Notes: generated by a model not told the origin, from the sequence alone. A DNA stretch of 6,520 nucleotides from Planctomycetota bacterium (GCA_027623615.1 JAQBVH010000193.1:1-6520), one strand, 5' to 3'. Shown: positions 1-6,311, counted from the stretch's first letter. Made by a program: numbers and translations.

Positions 1-65
1 CACGCCACTAGACAGGAGCGTGCGCCACAGGTGCTCGCTCCGGGCTGCTACACCGTCTGGTGTGG

Positions 66-102
66 CGCCAAGAAACACCCACGCCTCCGAAGGAGGCGTG
101 GG
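66..102 (-). terminator. Candidate intrinsic terminator for the minus-strand genes
   Basis: Positions 78-88 (CCCACGCCTCC) and 92-102 form a perfect 11-bp inverted repeat around a 3-nt loop. Read on the minus strand, the hairpin is followed directly by TGTTTCTTGG, a T-rich tract. On the plus strand it is followed by C/G-rich sequence, so it is best oriented to stop minus-strand transcription. It lies about 125 nt past the stop codon of the secreted-protein gene that ends at 228. The tract is not a pure U run, so efficiency is uncertain, but the stem is the strongest simple hairpin I found in the window. Confidence 0.6.
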
Positions 103-181
103 CGGCCCCAACGGGGTCGCCTAGAGGCGCCGCGACTTCTCGAAACGAAGCCGCGCCGCCCGCGGCTGCCGGCGGCGCCTC
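102..181. repeat. Cluster of GC-rich inverted repeats in the 3' untranslated region
   Basis: Three further inverted repeats sit between the terminator-like hairpin and the stop codon at 228. Positions 102-109 pair with 113-120 (8 bp, one G-T wobble, loop AAC). Positions 124-133 (GAGGCGCCGC) pair perfectly with 172-181. Nested inside that pair, 150-155 (GCCGCG) matches 161-166. Together with the hairpin at 78-102 they would fold the transcript end into a multi-stem structure. This may protect the 3' end or assist termination. In sequence this GC-rich some hairpins arise by chance, so function is inferred. Confidence 0.4.
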
Positions 182-227
182 CGGTCAGGGTTGGAGCCTC
201 GCGGAGCAAGGCCGGGCCCTAGGAGAA

Positions 228-2207
228 TCACTCGAACGTCACTGCGATCGCATCCGTGAAGTTCGAGCCGCCCGCTCCCTCGCGATACCAGAACTGGTAG
301 TACCAGGTCTCACCCGCAGCGACCGGCGTCGGTCCAGCCGGGCGCGGCTGAGCGTTGAGGTCAACCTGCACGCGCGCGCTGCGGTAGACCCCGGTGTTCG
401 ACACCGGGAAGCGACCGATCGCTCCTCCCAAGCACAGGTTGCCGTTCGAGCCGGCCGGGTTCGGAACGAAGCCGGCGGCCGGCGCGTTGAGGAAGAGGCC
501 GAACTGCTGTGAGGTCACGCCGAAAGCCGCCAGGTGGAAGTCGTTGTCCACGACCGCCTTGCTGCCGAAGGCAGTGATCCAACCGGGACGCCCGAGCTCG
601 GCGTTCGACACGGCCGGGCTGCAGTAGCGCACGCCGAGGGGGTCCGGGTTGACGTCGGACAGCATGTGGTGGGACTCGGGGTTGGGCGCGCAGTCGTCCA
701 GGTGGACCCGCAGCCAGGTTGCCGGGTCGTAGGCGGCGATCTTGGCCATCTCCGGCTCCGCGAAGCCGCGGTTCATGATCCACACCAGACCGCCCGCGTC
801 TCGGGTGAGGCCGTGAGCGTGACGCAGGTCCGTGTCGATCACCTCGGCGTAGCTGGCGAGGCCGCTGGCTACGTCGATCGTGTCGATCACCGCGTCCTTG
901 TTGACCACGCCGCTGCGTAGCAGATAGAGAGTCGTGCCGGCCGCGTCCACGTCGAGGTCGAGGTAGGCGTCGACTCCGCTCGCCAGGACCGTCACGGTAT
1001 AAGCCCCGGTGACCGGGTCCATGCGGACGTACTCGCCACCGACCGAGAGCAGGTGGATCATTCCGCCAGCGACTGCGACGCCGCGCAGGCCGATCAGGTC
1101 GCCGGCGGTGACGGTGTGCGCCACCTGCAGCGTGGCCGAGGGGATGTCGACGACCGCCACGTCGACAGCGGACGCTGCGCCGTCCTGGCTGGCGAGGACC
1201 AGCCCGTTCGAGCCCTCGCTGCCGGCCACGTACTGCGGCACCGGGGACCCGGCGACCGGCACCGCGCCGATGCCGCCGCCCTCGAGGTCGATCACGACGA
1301 ACCCGGGGAGGTTGAGGTCGGCCGCATACACCTTGCCGTGCAGCCCGCGGGTCATCTTGCCGTATGCATTGCGCCGGGCGTGGGTGGCGAGCGCTCGCGT
1401 CGTCGGGTCGTAGAGTTCGAGGTGGTTGCTCCCGATCGCTCCTCCGTTGCGGCGGATCAGGATGCCGCTGCTCATGTCGAGCTTGCGACCGTCGGTGGTC
1501 GGCGGCAGGAGGCCCGAGGTCAGCGGGATCCCCTGGATCCCGTTCACCTCGCCGAAATCACCGCTCGCGAGCACGCCGCCGAGGGGGTCACCGACCTGCA
1601 CCCCACGCACGTGGGCGAAGTCCTCGGTCCCGTCGTCGTACCACAGCTCGACGTCGAAGGAGACGCCCGTGGCGAAGCTCGCGCCATAGTCGATCAGCAC
1701 GCGGAAGTCGTCCAGGTCGTTGGCGCGCGGCAGGAGATAGAACTCGACCGCACCACCGGGACGCGGGCATACGTGTTCGGCGTGGACATCACCCTCGACG
1801 CCACGCAGGCTCGCCGAGTATCGGTCGGGCGCGACCGTGACGATGCCAAAGTCCGCGTCACTCTGAGTCAGCAGGCCATCATCGCTCGCGCCGCCGAGTT
1901 GCGTGGCATCGCTGATCACTCCCAGCACGCTCACACTCGGCGGGAAGATCAGCCGGCCGCGCACGCCGTGTTGGTCGAAGACGTTCCCGTCGTGGGCCAC
2001 GCGCACGTAGATCGACTGCACGTAGTCGTGGACGCCGGGCAGCCCGTAGGCGCTCAGGTCGATCCCTGCGGCGCCGTAGGCCTGCTCGCGCACAAGGCAC
2101 AGGTCCACGTCGGTGGTGGAGGAGAGGTCGGTGAAGTTCGTGTCCACGACCTGGCCCCAGGCAGGGGTGGTCGCGGCGCAGAGGACGAGGCACGGGAGTA
2201 GCTTCAT
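228..2207 (-). CDS. Large secreted beta-rich protein with planctomycete-type C-terminal domain
   Basis: A 659-residue protein with a Sec signal peptide: MKLLPC, a hydrophobic core, then a likely cleavage AWG|Q after residue 18. The frame stays open for 79 more codons upstream, but that part is Arg/Gly/Pro-rich and would bury the signal peptide, so I place the start at 2207. No clear Shine-Dalgarno site precedes it. Residues ~20-220 are beta-rich. The middle (~230-520) has recurring short strands such as LELYDPTTRAL, VYAADL, YVRMDPVTGAYTV and IAAYDPATW, which suggest a beta-propeller-like fold. Residues ~527-659 hold the block RYCSPAV ... FGLFLN ... GNLCLGGAIGRF ... WYYQFWYR ... NFTDAIAVTF, which I recognise as a recurring C-terminal domain of secreted planctomycete proteins; C529 and C592 could form a disulfide. 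Its substrate or role is unknown; extracellular binding or a surface role is inferred. It lies 146 bp downstream of the metallopeptidase gene on the same strand. Confidence 0.88.
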   Translation of the reverse strand: MKLLPCLVLCAATTPAWGQVVDTNFTDLSSTTDVDLCLVREQAYGAAGIDLSAYGLPGVHDYVQSIYVRVAHDGNVFDQHGVRGRLIFPPSVSVLGVISDATQLGGASDDGLLTQSDADFGIVTVAPDRYSASLRGVEGDVHAEHVCPRPGGAVEFYLLPRANDLDDFRVLIDYGASFATGVSFDVELWYDDGTEDFAHVRGVQVGDPLGGVLASGDFGEVNGIQGIPLTSGLLPPTTDGRKLDMSSGILIRRNGGAIGSNHLELYDPTTRALATHARRNAYGKMTRGLHGKVYAADLNLPGFVVIDLEGGGIGAVPVAGSPVPQYVAGSEGSNGLVLASQDGAASAVDVAVVDIPSATLQVAHTVTAGDLIGLRGVAVAGGMIHLLSVGGEYVRMDPVTGAYTVTVLASGVDAYLDLDVDAAGTTLYLLRSGVVNKDAVIDTIDVASGLASYAEVIDTDLRHAHGLTRDAGGLVWIMNRGFAEPEMAKIAAYDPATWLRVHLDDCAPNPESHHMLSDVNPDPLGVRYCSPAVSNAELGRPGWITAFGSKAVVDNDFHLAAFGVTSQQFGLFLNAPAAGFVPNPAGSNGNLCLGGAIGRFPVSNTGVYRSARVQVDLNAQPRPAGPTPVAAGETWYYQFWYREGAGGSNFTDAIAVTFE

Positions 2208-2353
2208 GGAATGGCTCGTGTAGGGGACGCACAAGCCGCGGATGGGTCGCTCCTGATCCGCCAAGAAACCTGATTTCCACCTCGGATCCGTCCGAGCCCT
2301 CGCCCACCGCAAGGGGGGACCGGGTCGCGCGTCGCCGGGTTGCGGCGCAGCGC
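2208..2353 (-). promoter_or_regulatory. Intergenic spacer with weak hairpin between two minus-strand genes
   Basis: This 146-bp gap separates the stop of the metallopeptidase gene (TAG at 2354-2356) from the start of the secreted-protein gene (2207). A 6-bp inverted repeat, CTCGGA at 2281-2286 with TCCGAG at 2291-2296, lies ~58 nt past the stop. On the minus strand it is followed after ~10 nt by GGTTTCTTGGCG, nearly the same tail seen after the strong hairpin at 78-102. It may be a weak terminator or attenuator, in which case the downstream gene needs its own promoter here. I see no convincing -35/-10 pair or Shine-Dalgarno site in front of 2207. Confidence 0.3.
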
Positions 2354-3659
2354 CTACTCGATCGCCAGCCCGCGCAGCCAGCCCCAGGAACCGGCAGAGG
2401 CCCCGACGCCCCACTGCCCGCGCGGGACGGCCACTCCGACGCACAGGCGCTCGATCCCGTCGATCGCCACGATCAGCTCCGCGGCGCTGACGTGCAGGGT
2501 CAGCTCCCCGGTGACCGCCCCCCGCGACTGGCCCAGGACCTCGGAGGTCTCCTCGACCTCCTTGCCGCTACCCTGGCGCTTCACGCGCTCGACCGAGACT
2601 CCTTGCGCCTCGACCACGACCGAGAGGAAGGTCTCGACCCAATGCTCCGCGCCCTGCACGACGCGCCGTCCGACGCGCAGCTCCACGGCCCCCTTGCCCG
2701 GCGACACCAGCGCACCCAGGGTGAACGGCGCAGCGACGGGCCCGTCCACGCGCCAGGCTGCCGCGGACGCTCGTTCCGTAGCGACCACCAGCCAGCGCGT
2801 CCCGCTCGAGGGAGCCCCCGCCGATCGCCCAGCGCGGCTGTCGCGCGGCGAGGCGCTCGCTGAAGCCCGCGCCGATCCGCTCGAGGTCGAGCGCATCGAG
2901 CCAGACGGAGCGCACCTTGGCCCAGGGCCTCTCGATCAGCTCCTGCTGCAGCTGGCGCAGGCGCTCCAGCTCGCCACCCTTCAGGTGCTCGAAGAGGAGC
3001 CCGAGCAGGGCGTACTCGTGATACGGCTCCAGGTCCTCGAGGTCGCCGGCGATGACGTCCTCGATCGCTGGCAGTCGCCCCTGCGCCGCGAGCTCCTGCA
3101 ACCAGGCGCTGCGACTGTCGATCGACGGTCGCCCCTGCTCGCCCGCGAACGTGCGGACGGCGACCGACTCGGCCAGGCCCTCGGCCAGCCAGGCGGGGTA
3201 GTGGGCATAGCCCGGCACGTAGGCATTCCCGATCAGGTGCGCTGCTTCATGGGCGACCAGCTCGCGATCATGGTCGGTCAGTCCCAGCGCGCGCACCGCC
3301 TCGTCGCCGAGGCCGGAGCCGCACAGGACCAGGGCGATCCCCCACTGTCCGCTGGTCAACCCGCTGTGGCTCGGCCAGGTGCGACCCTCGCAGCGAAAGC
3401 AGGCGTCGTTGAACTCGGCCCGCGAGCGATAGAGGTGGATGCGCAGCCGCTCGCGACCCGGCTGCGCCTCGACGCCATAGGCCTCGAGGGCATGCTCCCA
3501 GCTCGCCTCCGCCGCCGCGAGCGCCTCCTCCGCGAGCGCGCCGCCGTTCGCGAAGTGAGGCACGATCCGAAAGACGTCCCCCTCGCGCACGCCGTCGTCC
3601 CGCTGCCGTTGTCCGAGGGCGGGCGCGCAGAGCGTGAGGATCAGGAGGGAGCGCCACAT
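2354..3659 (-). CDS. Secreted HExxH zinc metallopeptidase (gluzincin, peptidase MA-like), frame disrupted
   Basis: The start at 3659 gives a signal peptide (MWRSLLILTLCAPALG|Q, cleavage after residue 16). The mature N-terminal domain has the zinc-peptidase signature HEAAH at residues 137-141 (His ligands 137 and 141, catalytic Glu138). It is followed by PAWLAEGLAE at 155-164, where Glu160 is the expected third ligand. This layout matches the peptidase MA/DUF1570-like gluzincins common in Planctomycetota, so it probably cleaves proteins or peptides outside the cytoplasm; the substrate is unknown. After about residue 281 the frame turns into Arg/Gly/Ala-rich sequence ending at 2568. The frame shifted by one base instead continues as sensible beta-rich protein (GTRWLVVATERAS ... 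LIVAIDGIERL ... WGVGASAGSWGWLRGLAIE) to a stop at 2354. Dropping one G from the run at 2815-2819 joins the two into a 434-residue protein. The C-terminal ~150 residues resemble a beta-sandwich accessory domain. A pseudogene or a sequencing error are both possible. Confidence 0.82.
2815..2819 (-). other. Apparent frameshift site: run of five G in the metallopeptidase gene
   Basis: On the minus strand the codons read ATC GGC GGG GGC TCC in the frame carrying the HEAAH motif. Removing one G gives ATC GGC GGG GCT CCC, which runs directly into the frame encoding GTRWLVVATERAS. Upstream of this point only the first frame looks like protein; downstream only the second does. The run is the natural place for a one-base insertion in the gene or in the assembly. 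A programmed +1 shift is possible, but nothing visible, such as a slippery heptamer, a stop codon at the site or a clear stimulatory structure, supports it. Confidence 0.7.
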
Positions 3660-3731
3660 GACCCCACTCTAGTCGACACGGGCCGTTGCCCCGCTCGCGT
3701 TCGAGGGGCCCACACGGGAGAATGACGCACC
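3660..3731. promoter_or_regulatory. Divergent promoter region between metallopeptidase and thiol-oxidoreductase operon
   Basis: These 72 bp lie between two divergently read start codons and must hold the control signals for both sides unless these lie inside the genes. Towards the metallopeptidase, TAGAGT (plus coordinates 3671 to 3666) ends exactly 6 nt before the ATG, the geometry of a -10 box for a leaderless transcript. No good -35 box is visible. Towards the plus strand, GGGAG at 3716-3720 lies 11 nt before the GTG and is a weak Shine-Dalgarno candidate. A hairpin (CTCG 3694-3697 with CGAG 3702-3705, extended by CCC/GGG past a bulged G) occupies the middle and could be an operator or leader structure; this is inference. 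Confidence 0.4.
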
Positions 3732-4301
3732 GTGAGGACCCTCGCCTACGTCGCCGACCCGCTCTGCTCCTGGTGCTATGGCTTCCGCCCGACCCTCGAG
3801 CGGATCGAGGCTCGGGTGCGCGTGCGCTACGTGATGGGCGGGCTCGCCCCCGATGCTGATCAGGCGATGGATCCCGCCACGCGCGCCTACGTGCAGCGTG
3901 CCTGGGACGCGGTCGAGGCGCGCACCGGCCAGCCCTTCGATCGGCGGTTGTGGACCGAGGCCTCCCCGCGCCGCTCGACCTGGCCCGCCTGTCGCGCGGT
4001 CCTCGCGGCGGGCGAGCGCGGCCCCGAGCTCTTCCGGCGACTCCAGGAGGCGTTCTACACCGAGGCGCGCGACGCGACCGACCCGAGGGTCGTGCTCGAC
4101 CTGGCGGCTGAGCTGGGCCTGGACCTGGACCTCGACGCGCCCGCCGCCCGAGAGGCGCTCGCCAGCGACCTGCGCCAGCGCGACGCGTGGGGCGTGACCG
4201 GGTTTCCGGCCCTGGTGGGGGACGGCGAGGTGTTGATGGCCGGCTGGGAGCCCGCCGAGACCCTGCTCTCCCGTCTCGCAGCCGCTGGTTGGCTGCCCTG
4301 A
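3732..4301 (+). CDS. DsbA/FrnE-family thiol oxidoreductase-like protein (CSWC), cytoplasmic
   Basis: A 189-residue protein starting at GTG. The start is fixed by the fold: the first beta strand (RTLAYVADPL) leads straight into the active-site motif CSWCYGF, with Cys12 and Cys15. Near the C-terminus WGVTGFPALV (153-162) supplies the cis-proline loop, Pro159, that faces the CxxC in thioredoxin-fold proteins. The helical part between them fits the DsbA insertion. The closest group I recognise is the DsbA-family CxxC protein/FrnE-like set (COG3531 type), usually just over 200 residues, so this one is compact. It has no signal peptide or membrane segment and so probably acts in the cytoplasm, unlike classical periplasmic DsbA. 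It would shuffle or reduce disulfides, or act on a small-molecule thiol; the substrate is unknown. It is first in a plus-strand cluster, 39 bp before a DUF2752 membrane protein. Confidence 0.9.
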   Translation: MRTLAYVADPLCSWCYGFRPTLERIEARVRVRYVMGGLAPDADQAMDPATRAYVQRAWDAVEARTGQPFDRRLWTEASPRRSTWPACRAVLAAGERGPELFRRLQEAFYTEARDATDPRVVLDLAAELGLDLDLDAPAAREALASDLRQRDAWGVTGFPALVGDGEVLMAGWEPAETLLSRLAAAGWLP

Positions 4302-4340
4302 ATAATTCCGCGGGAGAGGCGTAGACTCGCACCGATCCCC
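4302..4340 (+). promoter_or_regulatory. Short spacer with possible -10 element before DUF2752 gene
   Basis: The spacer contains TAGACT at 4322-4327, a -10-like hexamer (TANNNT) ending 13 nt before the ATG at 4341. That would give a 5' leader of only a few bases. GGGAGAGG at 4311-4318 is purine-rich but too far from the ATG to be a normal ribosome binding site. The -35 position has no good match. The four downstream genes may therefore have their own promoter as well as read-through from the DsbA-like gene. Confidence 0.3.
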
Positions 4341-4790
4341 ATGTCCTCGTCCGCCACCGAAAGCGCTCCGCTCGCGGCTCCCGCGCTGCCGGACCCTCGC
4401 ACCCGCTCGTGGTGGGCCGTCGTGATCCTCAGCCTGCCGCTCGTCCTGGGGTTGCTCCTGCGCATCGAGGGGTCGAGCGCCAGCCTGTTCGGCCTCGAGG
4501 GCCCGGAATGCGCGGTGGGCCGCGCGATCGGACCCGCAGGTTGCCCGGGCTGCGGCTTGACCCGCGCGACCGGCCTCACGCTCCAGGGCGATCTCGACGG
4601 CGCCGCAGCCCTCAACTGGGCCGGAATCGCGGTCGTGCTCGCCTGTCTCGCGGGCCTCGCCGTGCACCTCGACATCCTGGTACGTGCAAAACGCCGGACC
4701 CCCTTTCACCAACGACTCCTGCGCCTGGGCGCTCGGGGCTTTCTCGCCGCCGTGTTCCTCGCCTGGTTCGCTCGCCTGCTGTCTGCCTGA
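4341..4790 (+). CDS. DUF2752 family small membrane protein
   Basis: A 149-residue inner-membrane protein. The N-terminal ~22 residues are polar. Three hydrophobic segments follow, at about 23-40 (WWAVVILSLPLVLGLLL), 92-113 and 131-147. Between the first and second is the family signature CPGCGLTRA (Cys68, Cys71), preceded by Cys57 in GPECAVGRAIGPAG. This C...CPxCGxTR pattern is diagnostic of DUF2752, whose function is not known; the cysteines could bind metal or form a redox-active pair. The length is normal for the family. The stop TGA shares its last A with the ATG of the next gene (TGATG), so translation is probably coupled and the two products are likely made in similar amounts. The DsbA-like thiol protein upstream makes the conserved cysteines noteworthy, but a direct link is inference. 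Confidence 0.9.
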   Translation: MSSSATESAPLAAPALPDPRTRSWWAVVILSLPLVLGLLLRIEGSSASLFGLEGPECAVGRAIGPAGCPGCGLTRATGLTLQGDLDGAAALNWAGIAVVLACLAGLAVHLDILVRAKRRTPFHQRLLRLGARGFLAAVFLAWFARLLSA

Positions 4791-5353
4791 TGCATATCGA
4801 GTCCAGTTTTCCGTTCAACCTGCTGTTCGGCATCATCTGCGCGTTCGTCGCCCACTCCCGGGGTCGCAACGCCGTCGGTTGGTTCATCCTCGGACTGATC
4901 TTCTACTGCGTCCCCCTCATCGGCCTGCTCGTCCTGCCGGACCTCGTGCAGGAGGAGCAGAAGCACGACCACCTGCGCAGGGAGAACCGCCGCCTGCGCG
5001 AGCAGGTCAAGAAGGACCGCGGTGTGGCCGACGCCCGCTACGAGCAGAGCGAGGCCCGCCTCACCGCCCACGACCGAGCCCTCGGGCTCGACACGGCCGC
5101 CTACACCCCGGCCCTGGCCGGCGGCGGACCCGCGGCTCCGTTCTCTGAACTACCAGCCTTCGAGTTCGAGGAGGCCCAGTGGTACTTCCTCGACGACGAG
5201 CGCTCCCGGCACGGGCCCTACGAGTTCCTCGCCTTCAAGCGGCTCTGGCGCGACGCGACGATCGGGGCGCGCACGCTGGTGTGGTGTCGCAGCCTGAACG
5301 ACTGGGCCCCGCTCGGCGAGGTCGGCGGGCTGGAGGACGAGCTCCGTGCGTGA
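4790..5353 (+). CDS. Two-helix membrane protein with coiled coil and C-terminal GYF_2 domain
   Basis: A 187-residue protein started by the ATG inside TGATG at the end of the DUF2752 gene; there is no Shine-Dalgarno site, which fits translation by re-initiation. Residues 7-21 and 28-50 form a membrane hairpin around the loop HSRGRNAVGWF, a pattern seen in many small bacterial membrane proteins. Residues ~52-98 are highly charged (QEEQKHDHLRRENRRLREQVKKD) and probably form a coiled coil. A flexible Ala/Gly/Pro linker (~103-125) leads to residues 131-178, WYFLDDERSRHGPYEF ... TLVWCRSLNDWAPLGEV. This has the WYxxD, GPY and TLVW...DWxPLxEV marks of the bacterial GYF_2 domain, thought to bind proline-rich peptides or partner proteins. 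The GYF_2 domain should face the cytoplasm. The role is probably as an adaptor or scaffold; the partner is unknown. The next gene starts 8 nt before its stop. Confidence 0.85.
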   Translation: MHIESSFPFNLLFGIICAFVAHSRGRNAVGWFILGLIFYCVPLIGLLVLPDLVQEEQKHDHLRRENRRLREQVKKDRGVADARYEQSEARLTAHDRALGLDTAAYTPALAGGGPAAPFSELPAFEFEEAQWYFLDDERSRHGPYEFLAFKRLWRDATIGARTLVWCRSLNDWAPLGEVGGLEDELRA

Positions 5354-6287
5354 GGCTGACCACGCGCCGCCTCCCGAGCCGACCGTCCCCGACGGGCCCG
5401 TTCGCTGCGCCTGGTTCGGCGGCCTGATCGACGGTCGCCGGCAGGACGACGAGGCCCTGCGCGCCGCGGTCGAGCGCGGCAACCAGCTGGGTCTGGTGCA
5501 CCTGGATCTCGAGCTCGACGGGGGCAAGTTCTCCGTCCTGTTCGACGACAGCGCCGTCGCCGGCGACGACATGAGCGCCAAGAAGAGCAGCGACCTGCTC
5601 GAAGTGCTCCAGCAGATCGTCGCGGCCTCAGCCGAGCCCGGTCGCGTCGAGTCGACGCTGCGCTGCACCGAGGTCTACGAGGACGGCGCCGTCGAGACCT
5701 TGTTCTCGTCCAAGGGCGGCAAGATCGAGTGCATCAGCCGGCCGCGCGCCCTGACCGCCCAGGATCACGCCCATGCGATCGCCGCCGGCGTGGAGGCGGA
5801 GCCCCTGCCGCCCGGCAGCCGGCGGCAGCTGCTCGGCCTGCTGGCGCTGCTGCTCGTGGCCTTCGCTGCCCTCGCGTGGCAAGGCGGCCTCGTCGACCGG
5901 ATCGCCGCCAAGGCGGGCGAACAACTGGAGGTCGATCCGGGTCCCTTCGGCGCCACCCTCGCGGTCGAGACGACCACGCGCTGGGGCATGTACAAGGTCA
6001 CGCTCCGGCAGGGCGACGCCTGGCCGAGGAGCAGCGCCGCGGCCCAGGCCGCGATCGACGCGGCCGGCAGCGTGACCGAGGGCGCCGCCATGCGCGCGAT
6101 CGCGGACGGCGGAGCGATCTGGCTCCAGCTCCAGGACGGGCAGGGCAACGTCCTCGACGCCGCGCGCATCAAGCTGGTGCGGCTCCTCACGGAGGGCAAG
6201 GACCCCAAGGACGAGGTCGAGCTGCGCGGACGGATCGCGGCCCGGCGGCTCGTGCTGGCCCTCGATTCGGGATCGAGCGATGATTGA
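5346..6287 (+). CDS. Single-pass membrane protein of unknown family
   Basis: A 313-residue protein with a GTG start. GGAGG at 5332-5336, 9 nt upstream and inside the previous gene, supports this start and an 8-nt overlap. Residues 1-18 are Pro/acid-rich. Residues ~19-135 form a soluble alpha/beta-looking domain (CAWFGGLIDG, LLEVLQQIVAAS, GRVESTLRCTEVYEDG, ETLFSSKGGKIECISR). One membrane helix follows at about 161-179 (LLGLLALLLVAFAALAW), preceded by SRR, so the N-terminal part should be cytoplasmic and residues ~180-313 outside. The outer part contains a likely strand pair (LAVETTTRWGMYKVTLRQGD) and an Ala-rich helix, and ends acidic (SGSSDD). I do not recognise a family. The position suggests it works with the GYF_2 and DUF2752 proteins, perhaps as the component that spans the membrane. 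The Pro-rich N-terminus (APPPEPTVP) could be a ligand for the neighbouring GYF_2 domain; that is speculation. Confidence 0.82.
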   Translation: MREADHAPPPEPTVPDGPVRCAWFGGLIDGRRQDDEALRAAVERGNQLGLVHLDLELDGGKFSVLFDDSAVAGDDMSAKKSSDLLEVLQQIVAASAEPGRVESTLRCTEVYEDGAVETLFSSKGGKIECISRPRALTAQDHAHAIAAGVEAEPLPPGSRRQLLGLLALLLVAFAALAWQGGLVDRIAAKAGEQLEVDPGPFGATLAVETTTRWGMYKVTLRQGDAWPRSSAAAQAAIDAAGSVTEGAAMRAIADGGAIWLQLQDGQGNVLDAARIKLVRLLTEGKDPKDEVELRGRIAARRLVLALDSGSSDD

Positions 6288-6300
6288 GGCCGGTCGACGT

Positions 6301-6306
6301 AGGAGG
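6301..6306 (+). promoter_or_regulatory. Strong ribosome binding site for the zinc-ribbon gene
   Basis: AGGAGG lies 5 nt before the ATG at 6312. It is the only full-length consensus Shine-Dalgarno sequence in front of a gene in this window and it fixes the start of the partial gene at the right edge. The 24-bp spacing from the preceding stop fits continued operon transcription with independent translation initiation. Confidence 0.7.
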
Positions 6307-6311
6307 ACCCC

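Noticed and set aside
22..68. Possible structured RNA: 8-nt inverted repeat GCGCCACA (22-29) / TGTGGCGC (61-68) with an inner ACACC/GGTGT hairpin (50-63)
   Set aside because: It shows no tRNA arms, no SRP RNA core and no other known RNA signature, and short inverted repeats are expected at this GC content.
1..124. Ends of a plus-strand gene entering from the left
   Set aside because: One plus frame has a stop at 9-11 and another at 122-124, so an upstream gene could end here, but too few residues are visible to support either.
1053..2201. Long plus-strand open frame (382 codons) opposite the secreted-protein gene
   Set aside because: Its sequence is Arg/Ala/Val/His-rich with no recognisable domain, and it mirrors the codon pattern of the well-supported minus-strand gene. 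High GC removes stop codons in shadow frames.
2208..2444. N-terminal extension of the secreted protein to 2444
   Set aside because: The 79 extra residues are Arg/Gly/Pro-rich, overlap the end of the metallopeptidase gene, and would place the signal peptide internally.
2815..2819. Programmed ribosomal frameshift in the metallopeptidase
   Set aside because: Joining the frames needs a +1 shift, and I see no stop codon at the site, no known slippery heptamer and no clear stimulatory element. An indel is simpler.
2340..3725. Plus-strand open frame of 461 codons opposite the metallopeptidase
   Set aside because: It covers the HEAAH gene in antisense and has shadow-type composition. The minus strand has a signal peptide, a zinc site and family-like sequence.
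3268..4712. Two long minus-strand open frames opposite the DsbA-like and DUF2752 genes
   Set aside because: They are Arg/Pro/Gly-rich low-complexity translations without motifs; the plus-strand genes carry diagnostic CSWC and CPGCGLTR motifs.
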